Source of the DNA: Colias croceus
Taxonomy: Eukaryota > Arthropoda > Insecta > Lepidoptera > Pieridae
Length of the DNA stretch: 64,000 nt
Direction: 5' to 3'
Assembly (NCBI RefSeq): GCF_905220415.1
Contig: NC_059556.1
Span: forward strand, 1,314,501-1,378,500
The notes beneath the pieces were generated by a model. It had not been told where the DNA came from. It searched no databases and saw only the letters and a list, made by a program, of their open reading frames with translations. Shown in pieces: positions 1-12,225 of this stretch. The translations under genes were made by a program, and so were the position numbers. Numbering within the stretch: position 1 is the stretch's first letter; each line of letters begins with the position of its first letter.

Positions 1-55
1 CATTTCACGAAATGATCGATCATATCATGAAATGAGCAAATCTACGATATTGCCA
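1..55. mobile_element. hairpin-type short repeat, cut by window start
   Basis: Matches the right part of the palindromic repeat at 27882-27948, sharing CATGAAATGAGCAAATCTAC / GATAT. It lies in an mRpL45 intron. Confidence 0.55.
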
Positions 56-241
56 CGACATATATATCGATTTTATGGATTATCCACATTTTTTTTTAAT
101 TTGTGCATTTTAGCAATTTGTGCCTATAAAAAATTTTTTGGCACAACTACAAACAAAATATGTTTCACTACTTTCTACATATTTACTTAAAAAAAAGTCC
201 TATCTAATAAAACCACTCTTAAGAATCGATCAAAACCATAC

Positions 242-1734
242 CTGTCCAAATATATTCTCCTTGCTGACAACATCCGTGCACCTCGCATGCACCACCCTCG
301 GCGGTTCCAATGACTCCAGAAACTTCCATCTTATCGTCTTTCCATTTGTATTGTGCATGAACTCCGGATACGCTTTCTCAGTTACCAAAGTTCTCAATAC
401 TTTTCTGTCTCTATTAATTAAACATTCATGGGCCTTTACATAAATGTCTTGCGCTTGCTGACAGAAGGCTTTCGAATCGAAGTCCTCGTCAAAGGATTTT
501 ATCTTACGGATTGCCATCATTGATTTGGACTTCTTTTCGACTAATTCGACGGCTTGTTTCGCGCGAGTTGTGGACACGAGGGACGCTTTGCCGTCGCCCT
601 CTGGTGGCACGTAGGCTTCAAAAACTCCACCTGTAATTAAAATGTATAACGGTTAATTCTATGAATGCATAATTTGTGAATTTCTCTTACAAGGGATATT
701 TAAAATATGTTGGGTGATAATTGATAAAGTTATTCAGTAGACTTCCTGCTCTGAAAAAAAATTACTATGAATTTGATATTTTAGTTTTATGGCATTCAAA
801 TGCTTTATAAATATTTCGAATATGTATTTCGGAATATTTATTAGGTAAGCAAATTATATTAATATTAATATATTTTAGATTCTTAACTCTTCTTTAAGAA
901 TTTATATTTTTAAAGCATTTGATTGCAATAAAACCAAAATATCAAATTCTACAAAAAAAAGTTGTTCCATTATTACAATATACAATATTGTAATAATGAA
1001 CATCATTAGAATAATGTTTCATATTAGTTGAGGGAGGTGTTAATTAACTCAATAGATAACGCGCGTTGTCCCTCCGTTGCTTAGACACATAAAACTGAAA
1101 GAGTAGAATAAATTTGGTTACTCTGTCGGGATCACGGGTGGACAAATTATTTAGGCATCCGGATTGACAGGTTCAAATCAATCCGGCCTGCTTCATGATC
1201 AAATTTTTTCTATTCTTTAAAAATTTACAATGATTGATTATGTTGATATTTTATCACTTTCTTGTTCCAAAGAATATAAAAAATGGTTAATTAAAAAAAA
1301 AATTAAAATCTATACTAATATTATAGAGCTGAACAGTTAGTTTGTTTATTTGTTTGAAAGCCCTAATATCAGGAACTACTGGTCCTATTCGAAAAAATAT
1401 TTTGGTGTTAGATAGCTCATTCATTGAGGAAGGCTATATGCTATGTATCATCACGCTAAGACCAACAGGAGCGGAGCCACGTGGGTGAAACCGCAGAGCG
1501 CAGCTATTGTCAAATATTCCTGAAACTAATAGTTTCGGTTAGATAAAAACTTATAACTATTACACCTATAACAAGCAACCCTATGTATTAAGTTCTATGT
1601 AATCTGTTATTTTAATCTATACATATAATAAATCTGTAGAAGGGTCAATTCTGTACATTGAAAATATTGAAAAAATAACTAGCAGGGGGTGTTACTGGAT
1701 CGATACCAAACCCAAATATGTGATAAAAAAATTT

Positions 1735-1775
<41 letters not shown>

Positions 1776-2888
1776 ATGTGAAGACATCACGTGAAAACTA
1801 CCGGTTCGATTTCGATGAAACTTGGTATAATTATACCTTATTATCCTGGGCGTAAAATAGGATACTTTTTATCCTGGAAAAATACGTAGAAAAAAAATTA
1901 ATCTCAATTTTTCAGTTATCCATAGACGTTGTTCTGTAGTAGGTACCGCGAACACACGTTGCGTATTATTATAGACCTAGCCGTATTTGGGTCCAATAGA
2001 TATTTATAAGATGTCATTGTCCGAGTTACTCAAAATGGAGAAATAAACCATCCACGCAAAGACCGACATCCGCGCGGACGGAGTCGCGGGCGGAAGCTAG
2101 TTCAAAATAAAAAATTGCTTGTTCCATTTTATTTTACACAACATACATACATATGCTTGTTATTGTGAATAAATTAAAGAAATTTTAAGATGCTCCAAGA
2201 ATGCTGTTTAATAAAAAGAGTAGATAAGTATGTCTAGTATAATCTAGGCAGATTATAGATTTCAATGGTTTCTAGCCATCTATTGATACTATTTATTTAT
2301 TACTAGCTTTGCTCTGCGGTTTCACCCGCATTGCTCCGCTCATGTTGGTCTCAGTGTGATGATATAATTATAGCCTTCATCGATAAATGGACTATCTAAC
2401 ACCAAAAAATTTTCAAATCGGACCAGTAGTTCCTGATATTAGCGTGTTCAAACAAACAAACTCTTCAGCTTTATAATATAATAAGTAAATAAGTATAAGT
2501 ACCTATATAAGTATAGATTTATGTTGTTATTTATTATTACCTGTAGATGATATATAGAATGGTCGATCACTCCACGGCCTCGGCGGCAACACGCCTCTCT
2601 CCTTCATCTTCTGCCTCATACGCTCTTGCGAAATACTCTCAAAATCTTCATTAAAATCCGGTAATTCTACTTTCAGATACTTTCCTTTACGCAGTTTCTT
2701 GAATTTGGGATCATAATGTTTCGTTGTTGTGGTACGATTAGCTTGCAAATAAACCGCGGTGGGCAAGAGCCGCAGTTGGTTAAACTAAAAATTAAAAAGG
2801 AATGATAACCGTCTTTTAAATTTGTTGTTTAATTTAAGTCAAAAGAATAGTGAGAAATTTATACCTTAACCAAAACTGTATTCGCCAT
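242..2888 (-). CDS. mRpL45: mitochondrial ribosomal protein L45, N-terminal part (3' end outside window)
   Basis: Structural protein of the mitochondrial large ribosomal subunit. Family members carry a Tim44-like fold and sit near the inner-membrane side of the ribosome. Three exons are visible on the minus strand: 2865-2888 (MANTVLVK), 2541-2784 and 242-630, all bounded by GT/AG, with phases 0, 1 and 0 that join cleanly. The 219 visible residues include the basic stretch HYDPKFKKLRKGKYLKVELP, then PPRPWSDRPFYISSTGG, then the start of the Tim44-like part (KSFDEDFDSKAFCQQAQDIY ... ECLINRDRKVLRTLVTEKAY). The last donor at 241-240 (CAG|GTATGG) shows the coding sequence continues left of the window; the vertebrate family member has about 306 residues. 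The start at 2888 is the only in-frame ATG upstream and lies about 1.2 kb from the divergent kra first exon. Intron 2 (631-2540) holds three Helitron-like repeats. The call rests on remembered family sequence; exon joins are seen directly. Confidence 0.88.
1309..1506 (+). mobile_element. Helitron-like family A copy 1
   Basis: Begins TCTATACTAATATTAT, carries the family core AGATAGCTCATTCATTGAGG and ATCATCACGCTAAGACCAAC, and ends GCAGCTA. TC at the 5' end, CTAG at the 3' end and no target duplication are the Helitron pattern. mRpL45 intron 2. Confidence 0.75.
1616..2100 (+). mobile_element. Helitron-like family B copy 1 with (GTCT)n
   Basis: 485 bp from TCTATACATATAATAAATCT to GCGGGCGGAAGCTAG, inserted between A and T. 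It contains a GTCT microsatellite at about 1737-1772 and a GC-rich 3' hairpin (CGCGCGGACGG ... TCGCGGGCGG) just before CTAG, as in Helitrons. Nearly identical to copies at 8813 and 26526. No coding capacity. Confidence 0.8.
2303..2485 (-). mobile_element. Helitron-like family A copy 2
   Basis: Reverse-oriented: starts CTAGCTTTGCTCTGCGG and ends in the reverse complement of GCTGAAGAGTTTGTTTG. It sits 56 bp beyond exon 2 of mRpL45, inside intron 2. Confidence 0.75.
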
Positions 2889-4059
2889 CCTAGTATAAGT
2901 CTTTTTCACTTATTATTATAATACAACAAATTCAAGTTAATTTCATGAATCTATTCATTTGCACATAGCTGATTTTCTAGGTCTTAAAATTATTGTTATT
3001 TTTATGAAGAAATTATTTTGAGAGTTTCTCTTTCTAACCTCAAAATTCAAATTTCAAAACATTTCTGATTTCCGTCATTGTCAACGTTTTTTTTTTTTTT
3101 TAATATTTAGGATCTTAGCCACAGATCTTAGCCTTTTGGTGAGAATAATAATCGATACGCAAAGTCACAAAGTAGTGGCAAAGCGTAGTGGCAAAGTAGT
3201 ATCTTACTTTTTGATATTACAATTACAATTTAATTATAAATAAATTCACTGCATGAAGTAATATCAATTTCAAGTTTGGGCGATTATTGTTTTCTCATTT
3301 TTTTTTTAATATTTCTGAGTTGCAAAAAAGATAACATTCTCAAGTAGACACCATTTAAACACCTTGTCTTGTCTTTCATCATCGCTTTCGCTGGTAAGCG
3401 CGCAAGGTAAAATTTGTACCTATTTATAAAAGGACATCTTCCAAAGGCTGAAAATTCCTTCAGAAAGATTAGGTATTGTCACAGTATGGTGTTTATTATT
3501 GTTAACTTGGTTAAGACTCATGGGTGGTGGTGATCGCTCGCCACCGGGCGACCCACTAGGTGTGTTTGCCCGCTTTTTTATATATTAAAAAATGATACGA
3601 AACAAAAAACTAAATCAAGTTTTAAATAGGTAGTATGTAAAATTTTTTAATGTATACTCGTCCTAACAGAAACTTCAGTGTCCTGAAAAGAAAAAGAGCA
3701 TTGTCTATGGTTGTTATTTTAATAAAATATTTTAGTCATATGTTCTCCTTTCAAATTGTGATTTTTATTTAAGTATTACAAAATTCAATAAATTATTGTG
3801 TTGTCTTTTTAAAATATAAAAACTAAATTTTTACTATAATTTTTTTTATATTATTATTGTAAACGCTTTTTTCATTAAGTAACATATTTTTTGTTTTCTA
3901 CCTATTACACAAAGATATTCTTGAAATTTTCCTTTTATATTGCATTATTTCATTTTATAATTTTATTTCTTCGTAAACATTGCGTTTTCCTTGAAAATAT
4001 AGTATTTTACAATTAATTTAAATCGATAATTGGGTGCTTTTCAACCGGATATCCGGCGA
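2889..4059. promoter_or_regulatory. divergent intergenic region between mRpL45 and kra
   Basis: About 1.2 kb separates the mRpL45 start codon (minus) from the likely kra transcription start (plus), so it probably contains both promoters. Just before the kra 5' exon there is an ATCGATAA motif at 4022-4029, resembling an insect DREF-type housekeeping element, and a perfect 12-bp palindrome CCGGATATCCGG at 4045-4056. A poly-T run lies near 3089-3102 and a short direct repeat of the form AAAG-GTAGTGGC near 3166-3196. No TATA box is obvious. Promoter function is inferred from position only. Confidence 0.45.
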
Positions 4060-4187
4060 CTCCATACACGTTGTCTCTAGTTCTCGAACGAACAGAGATC
4101 GTCGCAGCGTTTCTTTCTTTTCTGAACAGGCGCAGTCCGAGAGAACTCGCAAAAGGAGTAAAAGGCTCCTACATAACCTGTCACTAC
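4060..4187 (+). other. kra: kra 5' non-coding first exon (approximate start)
   Basis: A GC-richer segment ends in a strong donor (CACTAC|GTGAGT) at 4187/4188. It would splice over 345 bp to the acceptor TTTGTTTCAG at 4523-4532, 11 bases before the kra ATG. The start coordinate is a guess from the promoter-like palindrome just upstream; transcript data would fix it. Confidence 0.45.
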
Positions 4188-4543
4188 GTGAGTATCAGTG
4201 TATAGTCTACTAGATCAATTGTATTTAATTAGTATTAAAGCTTATTTATTAGTATTTTGCCGATATATATTGAATTAGGTATCCTTGCTGAGTCATACGT
4301 GAAGGTTGTATTTCGGTTATTCCACCAAAGCCCCCTATTGGTTCTTGGCGGTGCCTTACCCTTCTTGTGGTAAGTAGGCGTCGCCTCGAATCATGTGAAT
4401 CTTTAATTAATAAAAGTGTAGTTAGATAAAAAGACATATATAAAACATGTGAAGTGCGGGGCGATGACCTGTCGCTTTCATGAGTGGGTCCGCATTTTGC
4501 CCTGTACTTATTGCCACGTGTATTTGTTTCAGCAATATATTGT

Positions 4544-7500
4544 ATGAGTCAGAAGGTAGAAAAACCAGTATTATCGGGTCAACGGATCAAGACCAGAAAA
4601 AGAGGTGAGTGATCATTGATATTCTGTAATATTGATTTTTATTTCATAACCCATAGAATTACGCGCTTGGTATAGATGCTTCTTCATCATAATTTATAAA
4701 GTACTTACCTATACATATCATAGGTTAGATAATGATGTATGTAGGTATCAAACATTGTATCATATTTTGGCCTTCACCTTGCAAAATGCCATTAAAATGT
4801 TAACAAACTTAGTAGGTCATGTGCTTGATTAATAATCTCTTGTGAAAGTAGAGAGTGCTAATTTTTTGATATCAACAAAGAATAATAAATTGCTTGTCTT
4901 AAGATCATTTTGAATAATGCATTTGAAACTTTAATTCTATTATTTTAGATTACACTTCAATCAGTTATTAATATATTTTAAATCTCAATTCAAGGTTCAC
5001 TGCATCTTTAAATTTAAAATGTTATTTATATTGTTCCTGTTAAAACAGTGTTGTTACTTACAAAAATCAAAATCTCTCCTTTTCCAATAGCTAGTTTCCA
5101 TAAATTAAAGTTTTTTATTAAGATAAATGTTGACAAATAGGTGTATAATTTAATTGAATGCTTTACTTATACCCTGGACACTTGGTAACTGATATTTTCT
5201 CCAACTATATTATTCAAAAATTGACTAAGAGCTGATAATATTAAAATGTCACCTGTAAACTGTCATATGAAAGTAATTAGAATACATTTTTCAAATGGTA
5301 GTTTAATACGTTATTCAATGAATAAGTTTTAACCAAGGATTGAAAAATCAGCCCTAAATCAATGAAATAATTAAACCTACCTAGGTATATTGTCTAGATA
5401 ATTGCATACTTATCAAAAACCAAAATGTTTATCAGTTTGTGTATAATTAATAACTTACATGATTGGTTTCATAAATCTATCTTATTTCTCTCGTAACATT
5501 ATTGCTGACAGCACTGATTGCTAATTTTACATTACCTATACTCTATTTTAAACAATTGATAACATCGCAGATTTTATTCAGAAAGCTTTAAAAATTTAAG
5601 AATTTCAAACAAAATTAGACGCTTCCAAATCCTTCATTGATTAAAAGGTTTTTATTTAAAAGAATATCATTTATATAGGTACTTATTTTATATAGTCAAA
5701 ATTCAGATAGTATCTCATAATTTTCATACTTAGTAAGTAGTAGGTACATAACTGTATTTTAAACATTAAACATATAACTGTACAGTGACTCGAGTTAACC
5801 TCAATTTTTTGTTGACACATTGTTTGGTTAGCCACATGGAGGTTGAACGCTTTTGAACAAAGACTATCTTAATGTTATGATTTTATTAAATTTTTCATTT
5901 TCATTTAATAATAGTGCTATTACAATGAATATAACTTATTTTGCATTATTCAAAATTTTATTAACTTATCTAAAAAATAAGGTTAACATGACGTTGGTAA
6001 ATATGTTAAGGTTGTATTTTAATTTATGATTATGAACACAATTATTGATATCAATTTTACATGTTTTCTGTATTATCCGAAGTAAAATTAACTAGTGTGA
6101 GATATCAAATTATAAAATTTAACTTTTTTTCACATAGGTTCTTGTAAACATTAGAGATAAGAATGTACATAACATCTGATGTGTATCCTATTGTATATAA
6201 TAATTTAAACTATCGACGCATGAGCTTAGGTTTATTGGGCAGCCACTCAGCCTCCGGAATCACAGACACAATAGAAAATCTATTGTGTTGTGGCCCGCTC
6301 GGGCCGCTTGGGGCTCAATGGGTTAAAAATCAAAAGTATTAAAACGGAAGAAAAAAAATAGTCTCAATGATTATTAAGTAGGTAACAAGTATAAACAATA
6401 CTTTAACTTGATAGTGAATTGTTTTAAAATGTTGACACATTTATTATGCTTTGAGACACTCTTGTGACCATGAAATGGCCTTCTGTGACTTCCCCTTATA
6501 CTGATAATGTAATCATTATCAGATTTAGAGCCCCATACTTGATAACTATTTGCACAAAATGTGTTACATAACGTCATCTCTTCCTGCACTAAATGATTGG
6601 TAGAAGATAATACGAAAGTCTATTATTTTGCTATAAAATCGTCAATGAAGTTAGATATTTCACTATACATATTATATTGAAAAGAAAATTTTATTTTCAA
6701 ACATTTTTTTTCAAAACTTAAGAATTGTCCCTAATATTATAAATGCGAAAGTAACTCTGTCTGTCTGTTACTCAATCACGCCTAATAACTACTGAATCAA
6801 TTTGCATGAAATTTGGTATAGAGATATTTTGATACCCGAGAAAGGACATAGGATAGCGATAGGTTTTATCCCGGAAATCCTACGGGAACGAGTTTTTCTT
6901 TGAAAACGCGTGCGAAGCCGCGGCCGGAAAGCTAGTTAATAATAAAACAGATTTTTTAAAACTGCTGATTTTGTTATGTCAATACAAATAACAAAACCAT
7001 ATTAGAATAATATAATGCCATTTCATCTCATGAAAATGATGTGTATGAACACATGTTTATAATATCCTTTATCAAGACCAATTAAAGGTATTTACTATAC
7101 TTGATTCTTTAACTACTTGAATTGTTCTGTAATTACACTGAATTAAGTATATAATATGTATAACAAACAAGCTGACTTCCCCTGAATAGATCAGACATGA
7201 AAGTTTCTAATAATTAATACAAGTGATAACTGCGTTAAAAACAACCGACTTCAAACTTGCACTTGCAAAATTCACAAATACCTACAGACAAAAATGCTCA
7301 TAAAATAAAAACTACTGGGCCTATCCCAATAAAATTTTTATGGGACCAATTCGACACCATCCCGCATCGAACAAAAAAAGAATCACGTAAATCGGTTCAG
7401 AAACCTCGGAGTAATCGGTGTACATACATAAAAAAAAAAAAAAAATATACCGGCCGAATTGATAACCTCCTCCTTTTTTTTTTGAAGTCGGTTAAAAATT

Positions 7501-10500
7501 TTAATGGCTCCAATGGCTATTCATAGACAACTTGTTTCAAAAAAAGTTCACTTGGCTATAGATATAATAAAATCTTTGTCTATCTTTTATGTATTTATTT
7601 ATTGCTTAACATAAAAAGTCTATAAAACATATTTCATGCTAATTGGCTCTCTAACTTGTCTATATATAGATTTATAAGGGCAGCAAGTGATTTTCCTTTA
7701 TATAATTTACTGTCAAGACAAGCCGCTAACTGCTAAGTTATGAATCACGATGGCCTCGCGCATGCCGGCTCGAACGAATATCGTCACTTTGCTTATAAAT
7801 TAATGGTTGTTTTCAATTGTGTATTCTCGTATTTAATAAATATGCTGAGCCGTTAGCTTTTTATGGCTCGGTGTTTGTTGAAATTTTATTATTTTCCTTG
7901 TTCGTGCATGCCGCGCAATAATGTTGAAACTCAATTTGTTTTGAGATTTGTGAAATGAATAAGAGCTTTAATGTGATGTTAATATCCAGGTATTAATAGA
8001 TTATTAATTTCAATAACCGGAATGTGTAATAGGAATGCATAAACATGTTTATTTATAATCTATGTCATAGCTGAGAATAAAAGGTATTGTAGGTTTTGAA
8101 TTCTATGATCTCATAGAATTCAAAACCTAGGTAATAATACCCACACACAATACTACACATTTTATTTTCAAATAAATGTGACTAAGTAACTATAGTAGTC
8201 AGGAAAGGAAGCTTTCCATTATTTCTTAAAAGAAAAAGAATAGTATAGGAGTTCTATTTTTGTCTTATACAAATTCATAACAATTATTATTATATTTAAT
8301 TATATTGTTTTTCTCTTTGAAATGACTTCATTATTTTCATGAATCTCATCCCACACAATTATACCAAGTAATCACTCTTTTATTGTAGTATTTCCTCAAA
8401 GCAAACAAAACATTGAAAATAACTGAGTCATGTTCCTAAATCACTAAAAACATCATGAAAAATAACCCTCCAAAACGAAACGATGCAATATTCAAACATT
8501 TGATTTTTTTTTAATATGAACACAGTCCATAGATAAGAAAACCAATCCTGATAATTTAAATGACCATAGACAACAGACTAAAAATTTAAAAAATAATTTT
8601 CCCGCCAGATGAGAAAGAGAAGTACGACCCGAACGGGTTCCGCGACGCTCTCGTCCAAGGGCTGGAGCGCGCGGGCGGAGACCTGGACGCGGCCTATAAA
8701 TTCCTAGACGCGGCCGGCTCCAAGCTTGACTATCGCCGATATGGCGAGGTCATTTTCGACGTGCTTATCGCCGGGGGGCTGTTGCGTGAGTATTCTTTGA
8801 AATTAGAAAAAATCTATACATATAATAAATCTGTAGAAGGGTCAATTCTGTACATTGAAAATATTGATAAAATAACTAGCAGGGGGTGTTACTGGATCGA
8901 TACCAATCTGTCTGTCTGTCTGTCTGTCTGTATGTGAAGACATCACGTGAAAACTACCGGTTCGATTTCGATGAAACTTGGTATAATTATACCTTATTAT
9001 ACCTACTGGGCGTAAAATAGGATACTTTTTATCCTGGAAAAATACGTAGAAAAAAAATTAATCTCAATTTTTCAGTTATCCATAGACGTTGTTCTGTAGT
9101 AGGTACCGCGAACACACGTTGCGTATTATTATAGACCTAGCCGTATTTGGGTCCAATAGATATTTATAAGATGTCATTGTCCGAGTTACTCAAAATGGAG
9201 AAATAAACCATCCACGCAAAGACCGACATCCGCGCGGACGGAGTCGCGGGCGGAAGCTAGTACTAAATAAAAATGTATAAGCATGTATACTTACTATAAT
9301 TTGATGAACAAGTTTAGACTTTGGTTTTAAAATTTTACATTTCTCTAATAAAGTTTGTAGGTACAAAACGGTACCTTTGACATGATGAAAAAACTGGCTA
9401 GAGTCCTGACATCTGATGAGAACTCCTCACTCGTTCGTTTTACTGCTGATCAACACTTCATTACCTTCAAAAATAACCTGTCTATATAGGAAATATATAT
9501 AAAATGTGTATGTTTGACCGCCAGTCCCCGGCGGCTCGGTGTCGATGGACGGGGAGACACCGAAGACCAACACTTGTATCTTCAGCGCGAGCGAGGATAT
9601 GGAGACGATGCGCAACTTTGAACAGGTATGTTCTGGAACATTCTATAACGTTTTAGAACTTTATAGAATGTTTTGTTCAAAATGTATTGATTTTGTGTAT
9701 TACTATAATGTATCTGTTTTTTTAGATTGTTATTTTTTATTCTAGTACAAAGGAACATATTATATTGTATATTTTTATTTTTATAGGTTGAATTTCGATT
9801 GCAAACCATTTTAAATTGAAACATTTAGTTTTCATTATATGAAGCAATATATTAATTTCCGTGTAATTTATACACCATTTAAAATAACTATAAATTTTTG
9901 TGCAGGTATTCGTGAAATTGATGCGACGTTATAAATATCTGGAGAAAATGTTTGAAGAGGAAATGAAAAAGGTAAATTATTATGGTAATTGCATGACTTT
10001 TTTATTTTACTCAATTTCATTTTCAACACAATTAAATTTTTTTTTCTTCATTTATGGAAAAAAAAAATTATTAATACATATATTTATTCTGCAGGTGCTC
10101 GTTTACATAAAGGGCTTTGATGCAGAGCAGCGCATCAAGCTTGCTAGGATGACGGCCCTTTGGCTCTGTAAGTATCATATATGAATTAATAAAATAAAAT
10201 AAAAAATATTATTTTGACATCCATACTCTCAACCAATTTTCATGAAATTTGGTATGGAGATATTTGATACCCGAGGCTAGATATTTTGATACATAGGCTA
10301 CTTTTTATCCCGGGAAAATGAAGCAATTCTGGAAATCCCACGGGAACGCGAACTGCGGGTTTTTCTTTGACTGCACGGGCGAAGCCGCGGGCGGAAACCT
10401 AGTAGTAATATAATTTTATGTAACTCAACACAAAATTTTTCAATGAATCCATGTTTTTACAGACTTCTAAAATTCTAACGCAAATAGTCTGTTTCATTGA

Positions 10501-12188
10501 ATAAGCCTTTATCTCTAAAGTTTCTCTTATATTTGAGTACTTATAATTTCATTTTATATTTGAGGAAAAAATACCATTTTGATTTTGTTGTTTTCAATGA
10601 AAAAATTTTAATCATTAAAATATTAAACTTACATTGTTGGCACACGATTAGAGCCGGCTCGACTGTCTCTAGTCGAGTCGGTGTCGAAGTGTGCGATATT
10701 GACGTGCGCCGATTATTCTCGGACCTCGCCTTTGCGGGGCTCGTTACACTGGCGGTGGTACATTTTTTATAAATTATTATCGATTTATATTTAAAAGGAT
10801 AATATTAAAGGCATCTATTATATTTAATTTTGCGTAGAAATGAAGAAATTAGCAAAGTTTATAGTCAATATGCACTGGATTAATTACAATTTACATTATC
10901 TCGTTAGGACAAATAAATATACGTAGTTTAATTTATTGAATTGTCCAAACAAGGCCTTTTTGGATTGAGACCAAACTTTACAATAAAATAGAAAAAAAGT
11001 GCCCTAACAAGTGAAAACACTTAACACATTGTTTAACTTCTTGGCAATAACATAGAAATTTTCCAAACAAACAATATTCATACATTTCCTTTCCTACTAG
11101 GTTGCCTGGTAGAGATTGCTGTTCAGCAATAAGGCCGCCTTTTGTACAAATGATTTTATGATATTGTTCTTTTTTTTCTGTTTTGTCCATTCATGTTTGT
11201 ACAATAAAGTATAATAAATAAATATTTTAACCAAGCCCCCGTTCCTCAGGCAACGGCTGTGTCCCACCATCGGTTCTGCTAGTTCTCGTGAACGAGCACC
11301 TGCTCAAGGAGAATGTAGCGCTGGAGTTTGTGCTGGAAGTGTTCGTGACCATGAAGGCGGAGCGCGGGGTGGCCTCGCTGGTCACCTCGCTGAAGAAGGG
11401 CCAGCTGGAGGGCAGGTGCGTTGTTGTTTTATATGAAAATGTAAAAATAATATATAGAACAAGCTGAAATGTATTCGCAGTTCAATATCCATCAAACATT
11501 TACTAAAAAATACAAGAAAATTTTCATGGAAGTAACTTAGGAATATAGAAAAGGGGGCATTAGGGCTTATTATGTTTTGGTAAACTGATGTGTTTGTTAC
11601 TAAACTTCTTGGAAATGGTCAAATTTTTGTATATTTGTATATATTGTATATTTTATTTGTATATTCCTGTTGTTTCTAATTAGCATGTAGATAATAACTT
11701 GGTAAAACATATTATAATTGTGCTACTTTGAATTTGGACTTGATGAAAGCCACAGCCTCTAATCTTGTTTTAATAATAATATCCTGAGGTTGTTTAATTC
11801 GCATGATTTTATTGTAAAAATTATGTAAAAGACTTCAGGGTAGATTACTGCGACATGTACTGGCTCATTGTATTATTTCAATGGCGTCATAAGTGTGGCT
11901 ACAGATAGATTTGATTTCATTAATTATTACCAATTGGGTAAGAATGAAGGAATAAAAGTTCATTGTATATTCCATGATGAACAAGTGATAACTGCGTTAA
12001 AAACAACCGACTTCAAACTTGCACTTGCAAAATTTACAAATACCTACAGACAAAAATGCTCATAAAATAAAAACTACTGGGCCTATCCCAATAAAATTTT
12101 TATGGGACCAATTCGACACCATGCCGCATCGAACACAAAAAGAATCACGTAAATCGGTTCAGAAACCTCGGAGTAATCGGTGTACATA

Positions 12189-12225
<37 letters not shown>

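Noticed and set aside
1737..1772. Direct GTCT repeats that could suggest a CRISPR-like or minisatellite array
   Set aside because: Simple tetranucleotide microsatellite internal to a Helitron family; no spacers.
6205..6326. TTAA-bounded 114-bp segment with an inner hairpin (ACACAATAGA / TCTATTGTGT)
   Set aside because: The two ends after TTAA are not inverted copies of each other, so a piggyBac-type MITE cannot be supported.
7257..7526. 89-codon open frame, with similar frames at 12019 and 44509
   Set aside because: The same frame recurs in family E repeats and is a by-product of their sequence, not a gene.
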